A DNA stretch of 64,000 nt from Candidatus Obscuribacterales bacterium. Its GTDB lineage: Bacteria > Cyanobacteriota > Vampirovibrionia > Obscuribacterales > Obscuribacteraceae. Positions 59,846-64,000 of the stretch are shown here, piece by piece. The DNA is taken from contig JAIERK010000107.1 of NCBI GenBank assembly GCA_019746975.1, forward strand, positions 36,251-100,250, in the 5' to 3' direction. How positions within the stretch are numbered: position 1 is the first letter of the stretch; every line of letters starts with the position of its first letter. The translations under genes and the position numbers were made by a program. The notes beneath the pieces were generated by a model, which saw only the letters and a list, made by a program, of their open reading frames with translations, made no database searches and had not been told where the DNA came from.

Positions 59846-60897
59846 GTTGTTTTCCTACGATGCGCGTACTTCGCATACTTCGCGATTGGTCCTTTTATAA
59901 TGCGGAACCGACAGATTCCATTCAAAATTGCCGTCATGAAGAAGGCAAGGAAATCACCTACCTTGTCCTGTTCAGGACACTCGGTAAGCGCGGAACGAAT
60001 CTCTTTCTCGCTGATTGCCAACGCATCGAAGGCGCGCCGTACAGTCTCAGACTTAGCCTCCAACAGCGCGGTCAATACCTGCTTGCTATGCGTCTGCGAC
60101 AGACCGGATCTGGCCGCAATGTACATCGCATCGATCAACATCTGCTCGGCTTCATTCGTAAAATACGTGTCGGTACCAGCAGCAGTGCGCGCCGGGAATA
60201 TCATTCTGGCACCGAATGTAGTATCATCGTCCAATTGCAGAACAGCGCGGCGAGAAAGCCCATAACAGTCACCCAGTGACCGAGGCTTGCCGATATTGTT
60301 GAGATGCAAACTGGTGAGCAACTGCCCGGCTGCGAATCCCTGCTGCTGTAACAGGGCCAGGAATATGTGCTCGCAACCGATCTCTTTGCTGCCGGCTCGT
60401 AAGGCTTCGTTCTTCGCGGAAAGAAGGGCGAACATCATCGCCTGACTCAAAGTGACGACGCCTTGATAGCCCTCGCTGAAGCGCATTTGTACATAGTAAA
60501 GCATGTTATCGGAAGAGATGCGAAAGCAGCGCTTGTTGCCCATCTCGCTCGAGTAGCTTTTCGGATCGAACAGGTCTGCTGGAGGGAATGCAGCTTTAGT
60601 GAGCCAATCGGGAGCCGTCGGTGCTTTGTCGGCGGTACGTTGACGCGGACGCGTGTTCTTCGGCAGCTCAGGCGGATAAGGTAAGACCTCGTGCTCGGAT
60701 TCAGAGCTCTCTTCCACCTCGAGTAAGGCGCCAAGCTCACTTACATCGACCCTTCTGATATCGACGCCGTTGAGCATAAATCCGATGTCTTGGCCTGAAT
60801 TTATCCCGCTTTCCTTTCCGGACCCAGACGAGTTGCGATTGCGGCGCTTGCTCGCGTCATCGGCATCAGGTTTGTTGGAATCCTCATCGAATGCCAT
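59842..60897 (-). CDS. Clp N-domain protein without ATPase modules
   Basis: A 351-residue protein with a disordered charged N-terminus (about 1-100), then a Clp amino-terminal domain pair: SQAMMFALLSAKNEALRAGS with EIGCEHIFLALLQQQG (about 150-200) and FTNEAEQMLIDAMYIAARSG with QVLTALLEAKS (about 246-300). In ClpA/ClpC this domain binds substrates and adaptors. No Walker motifs follow, so it may be an adaptor, as with ClpN-only plant and cyanobacterial proteins. The C-terminal ~40 residues are unlike the family. Confidence 0.8.
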   Translation of the reverse strand: MAFDEDSNKPDADDASKRRNRNSSGSGKESGINSGQDIGFMLNGVDIRRVDVSELGALLEVEESSESEHEVLPYPPELPKNTRPRQRTADKAPTAPDWLTKAAFPPADLFDPKSYSSEMGNKRCFRISSDNMLYYVQMRFSEGYQGVVTLSQAMMFALLSAKNEALRAGSKEIGCEHIFLALLQQQGFAAGQLLTSLHLNNIGKPRSLGDCYGLSRRAVLQLDDDTTFGARMIFPARTAAGTDTYFTNEAEQMLIDAMYIAARSGLSQTHSKQVLTALLEAKSETVRRAFDALAISEKEIRSALTECPEQDKVGDFLAFFMTAILNGICRFRIIKGPIAKYAKYAHRRKTT

Positions 60898-60939
60898 GCA
60901 TTTCAGACCTCTGCTTCATACACGTTAGCAGAAATTTCG

Positions 60940-61887
60940 TTACTTCGCACCAACTGCTGGGACCTGGGTCTCAAACCAGGCAATAGTCTGTTTCAATCCG
61001 GCAAGCAGCTCGGTTTGAGGAGCCCACCCGAGAATATCCTTTGCCTTCGTTATGTCGGGCAGACGACGACGCGGATCGTCCTGGGGCAATTCCTTGAACA
61101 CTATTTCGCTTCGCGAGCCGGTCAACTCTTTGACCAGATTGGCGATCTCCAGAACAGTCTTTTCCTGAGGGTTACCTAAATTAATCGGAAGATGATGATC
61201 GCTCATCATCGTCCGCCAGATACCTTCCACGAGGTCGGATACATATTGGAAGCTTCTGGTCTGGCTACCGTCACCGTATACGGTGAGCGGTTGACCATTG
61301 AGTGCCTGTCCGATGAAGTTGGATACGACCCTACCATCATCCAGTCGGAGTCTCGGTCCGTAGCAATTGAAAATTCTGATGATTCGGGTATCTAGACCGT
61401 TCATATTGTGATAGGCCATCGTAATCGCTTCGGCGAAGCGCTTCGACTCATCATAAACACCGCGCGGTCCTATGGGATTGACATTGCCCCAGTATGTCTC
61501 CGGCTGAGGATGAACCTCCGGATCGCCGTAAACTTCCGAAGTGCTGGCGAGTAAGAATTTCGCGCCCTTTGAGGCTGCTAATCCTAATGTATTGTGCGTC
61601 CCAAGCGAGTTGACCTTAAGGGTTTGAATCGGAAGTTCCAGGTAGTCTACTGGAGAGGCTGGTGAGGCAAGATGCACTATCCAATCCAGATCGCCAGGAA
61701 CGTGAACAAAATTAGAGACGTTGTGGTGAATGAATTCGAATCTCGTACTGCTGGAGTGCTTTTGAATGTTCTCGAACTTTCCTGTGATCAGGTTATCCAT
61801 TGCGATCACGTAGTGACCGTCACCCATCAGGCGATCGACAAGGTGTGAACCAATAAATCCAGCGGCGCCGGTTACTAAAATTCTCAA
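60940..61887 (-). CDS. uxs: UDP-glucuronate decarboxylase (UDP-xylose synthase)
   Basis: The 315-residue short-chain dehydrogenase has the NAD loop [10 protein letters not shown], the UXS-type [36 protein letters not shown] (catalytic Tyr/Lys) and [18 protein letters not shown] signatures. It converts UDP-glucuronate to UDP-xylose. The TTG start overlaps the stop of ugd (TTGA), so both steps are translationally coupled. UDP-xylose feeds surface polysaccharide. Confidence 0.95.
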   Translation of the reverse strand: MRILVTGAAGFIGSHLVDRLMGDGHYVIAMDNLITGKFENIQKHSSSTRFEFIHHNVSNFVHVPGDLDWIVHLASPASPVDYLELPIQTLKVNSLGTHNTLGLAASKGAKFLLASTSEVYGDPEVHPQPETYWGNVNPIGPRGVYDESKRFAEAITMAYHNMNGLDTRIIRIFNCYGPRLRLDDGRVVSNFIGQALNGQPLTVYGDGSQTRSFQYVSDLVEGIWRTMMSDHHLPINLGNPQEKTVLEIANLVKELTGSRSEIVFKELPQDDPRRRLPDITKAKDILGWAPQTELLAGLKQTIAWFETQVPAVGAK

Positions 61888-63275
61888 CGTCCAACCCCCC
61901 GATAGGTCATTCCGACTCCAGTCATTTCGTCTTCTTGCAACACGTTACGGCCGTCGACCACGAGCGGCCAGCGCATGACTTGCGAAACCTCTCTCCAATT
62001 GGCACGTTTAAACTCTTCCCATTCCGTAACCAAAACGATGGCATCACATCCGGTGGCAAGGTCGACCAGGTCGCTGCAATACTGCATATCCAGATCGGGA
62101 TGCTGCTTCTTGCAGCTATCCATCGACACCGGATCATAGACTTTTACAAGAGCGCCCATTTTGATGAGCTGGCGCGCTATACCCAGACTCGGAGCATCTC
62201 GCAAGTCGTCGGTATTAGGTTTGAATGACAATCCCATTAGGCCGACAGTGCGACCTTTGATTATCTTGAGCTCGTCTTGCAACTTTTGAATCACGACGAG
62301 ACGCTGATGCTCGTTGACTTTTATGGTCGCCTCGAGAAGATGCGTCGGGTAGTGATATTCGCGCGCCACTTGCATTAGCGCGAGAATGTCTTTTTGAAAA
62401 CAACTGCCACCCCAGCCCACTCCGGCATTGAGGAATGCAGAGCCAATCCGCATATCAAGACCGATTCCGCGCGTGACTTGTTTGATGTCAGCGCCGACTT
62501 TCTCGCAAAGCCCGGCGACCTCGTTGGCAAAACTTATCTTCATTGCAAGAAATGCATTGGCCGCATATTTGATGAGCTCAGCCGAAGCAAGATCCGTCAA
62601 TACGAACGGCACGTGCTCCAATCCTTTCGGCCGCGGGGCGCACTCAGGCGCCTCGAAATCCTGCGTCAGGATTGGATTGTATAGCTTACGCATCAGGTCA
62701 ATCGACGGCTCATCAGTGCTGCCGACTACAATCCTGTCTGGGTAAAACGAGTCGGCGATAGCGCTTCCTTCCCGCAAAAATTCGGGATTGCTGACTACTG
62801 AAAAAGCAGGAGCTTCGGTTCTACTGCTGCGAGCCGGCACCGGTTGCACCGATTGAACGCCTTGCGCGACAAGCATTTCTACCCAGTTGCCGGAGCCGAC
62901 CGGAACGGTCGATTTATTGACGATCACCCGGCGACGCTTGTTATCGAGTGCACCACCTATTCCGCGCGCAACCGTCATGACTTGCGAAAGATCGGACTCT
63001 CCGTTGGCGAGGGGCGGTGTTCCGACGCAGATAAAGATGACATCAGAGGATTTGACGCCATCGTCCAGGTTGTCGGTGAATTTCAACGTGCCTAGCGCAA
63101 TGCAGCTTTTCACGAAATCAGAAAGACCAGGCTCGAAGAACGGAATCTCGCCCTGCTTCAAGCTCTCGAGCCTGATAGGGTTGGACTCTACTGCAGTGAC
63201 CTGATTGCCAAAATACGCCAGGCATGCGCTGGTCACGAGACCGACATAACCAGCACCAACAACACATATATCCAC
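61884..63275 (-). CDS. ugd: UDP-glucose 6-dehydrogenase
   Basis: GTG 63275 is preferred (GGGGA seven bases upstream), giving [16 protein letters not shown] as usual for the family; a TTG six bases earlier also fits. The 463-residue enzyme has the NAD loop, the [11 protein letters not shown] motif, the catalytic Cys in [12 protein letters not shown] and [16 protein letters not shown]. It oxidises UDP-glucose to UDP-glucuronate, the substrate of the following uxs gene. Confidence 0.95.
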   Translation of the reverse strand: MDICVVGAGYVGLVTSACLAYFGNQVTAVESNPIRLESLKQGEIPFFEPGLSDFVKSCIALGTLKFTDNLDDGVKSSDVIFICVGTPPLANGESDLSQVMTVARGIGGALDNKRRRVIVNKSTVPVGSGNWVEMLVAQGVQSVQPVPARSSRTEAPAFSVVSNPEFLREGSAIADSFYPDRIVVGSTDEPSIDLMRKLYNPILTQDFEAPECAPRPKGLEHVPFVLTDLASAELIKYAANAFLAMKISFANEVAGLCEKVGADIKQVTRGIGLDMRIGSAFLNAGVGWGGSCFQKDILALMQVAREYHYPTHLLEATIKVNEHQRLVVIQKLQDELKIIKGRTVGLMGLSFKPNTDDLRDAPSLGIARQLIKMGALVKVYDPVSMDSCKKQHPDLDMQYCSDLVDLATGCDAIVLVTEWEEFKRANWREVSQVMRWPLVVDGRNVLQEDEMTGVGMTYRGVGR

Positions 63276-63620
63276 GATCAATCCCCGGGTTTTGAAGGTT
63301 CTATACTCGAGGGTAGCAGACCGTTAAGGTCTTCCTCAAATATAACTGTACAAGCGTCTCAACGTATGGAAACAGACTATATGTTAGCCGCAATCAGGCT
63401 TTCTGGAACATCCTTGACAGGTTTTTACCTAACCGATTGTAAGACAATCGGCGCCAGCAGTTGGTTGCCATGCGTACGTGTGTTGCCGCCTGAAGTCTCT
63501 AAAAGCGCGGCACACAAAGCCGCAAGCATCTTCTGCGATCACATCCTGAGATAATTAGGTTTATTAAACCTCTGTCAATGTATGCTGGAATTTGTTGTGA
63601 TACCCTCGCAGAACAAAGTC
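63276..63620. other. Divergent gap between ugd and mazG
   Basis: It contains TTGACA at 63414-63419 without a good -10, and a perfect inverted repeat AGGTTT-ATT-AAACCT at 63557-63571, about 50 bases before the mazG start, a possible operator. A 62-codon frame at 63366 has no ribosome site and is not accepted. Confidence 0.35.
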
Positions 63621-64000
63621 ATGGCTACTGAACTTCAACAATTTATCGATACAATCGCCCGGCTTCGCGCCCCTGACGGCTGCCCCTGGGACAGAGAACA
63701 GACTCACAAAACCCTGGCACGCTATCTGCTCGAGGAAGCGTACGAGGTGTTAGAGGCGATCCATGACGATGACAGCAAGAAACTGTGCGAAGAGCTAGGC
63801 GATCTCCTTTTACAGATTGTGCTGAACGCACAAGTTGCCAAGGATAACAACAATTTTTATATATAATAGGGGGCGCGCGGTAAAAATAATAATTTTACCT
63901 GGCGGCACCACCAGGTATTCGCCCACAAAAAAATCGACTCTGCCGGCGATGTGAAGGTGCAATGGGAAGAGATCAAAGACACTGAGCGGAAAAAGGAAAA
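63621..64000 (+). pseudogene. mazG: MazG nucleotide pyrophosphohydrolase, disrupted (contig-end errors likely)
   Basis: From ATG 63621 the frame reads a normal MazG N-terminus: [43 protein letters not shown]. It breaks at 63864-63866 after KDNNNFYI. After about 40 bases the homologous sequence resumes in another frame, WRHHQVFAHKKIDSAGDV then VQWEEIKDTER, as expected for the family, and runs off the edge. The broken stretch (about 63855-63905) is AT-rich and garbled but still resembles the expected text, so sequence error at a contig end is more likely than true decay. MazG hydrolyses NTPs to NMPs. Confidence 0.8.

Noticed and set aside
59599..60279. 226-codon plus-strand frame across the MFS end and Clp N-domain gene
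   Set aside because: Shadow of two well-supported genes, with no matching family and no ribosome site.
1..64000. CRISPR arrays, prophage or rRNA operon
   Set aside because: No regularly spaced direct repeats of CRISPR size, no phage structural genes and no rRNA sequence were seen.

Overview
The window is about 64 kb of bacterial chromosome at roughly 50 % G+C, densely coded on both strands. The mix of genes best fits a non-photosynthetic relative of Cyanobacteria (Vampirovibrionia/Melainabacteria, Obscuribacter-like): a zinc-ribbon Ser/Thr kinase, a membrane-anchored Roadblock/LC7 protein, a Clp N-domain protein without ATPase, a haemagglutinin-like secreted repeat protein, GT-C membrane proteins and many lineage-specific proteins. 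This assignment is inference from architecture; no rRNA is present. The right edge looks like a poor-quality contig end, with mazG broken by a garbled stretch.

Layout. 1-1.7 kb: minus-strand group of PC4-like protein, M23 peptidase and a kinase cut by the window edge. 1.9-8 kb: core genes obgE, a Nudix hydrolase, pheS and pheT. 8.3-11.7 kb: a 1,160-aa Roadblock protein with six acidic repeats. 12-16 kb: DsbD-type reductase and GH1 glycosidase. 16-22 kb: a plus-strand run of two large membrane proteins (the first TMTC/GT-C-like) and an AI-2E-family permease. 22-29 kb: pyrD, then a minus-strand reductive pyrimidine catabolism operon (aminotransferase, beta-ureidopropionase-like amidase, PreT, PreA) lacking dihydropyrimidinase. 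29.5-33.4 kb: an MBOAT/SGNH O-acylation operon with small genes. 33.8-38.4 kb: haemagglutinin-like protein, a decayed gene and tRNA-Lys(UUU). 38.5-51 kb: LRR protein, AlkA-type glycosylase with a histone-like tail, proline dehydrogenase, ureidoglycolate-lyase-like protein, malate synthase, ArsR regulator, and a response regulator with a double histidine kinase. 51-58 kb: accessory region with a large protein carrying two GNAT-like domains, a duplicated secreted or anchored protein, an IS256-family remnant, an AbiEi-like/HipA fusion behind a duplicated operator, and a T-shaped hairpin element. 58-64 kb: MFS transporter, Clp N-domain protein, UDP-xylose pathway (ugd, uxs) and broken mazG.

Metabolically the genes suggest an aerobic or facultative heterotroph using pyrimidines, proline and C2 units (malate synthase) and building an acylated, pentose-containing surface polysaccharide. 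The most interesting candidates are the AbiEi-HipA fusion with its 63-bp tandem operator, the double histidine kinase whose two halves have complementary defects, the Roadblock repeat protein, and a possible RNA switch before the GNAT protein. Several intergenic regions carry degenerate tandem duplications, two of which reach into the 3' ends of neighbouring genes.
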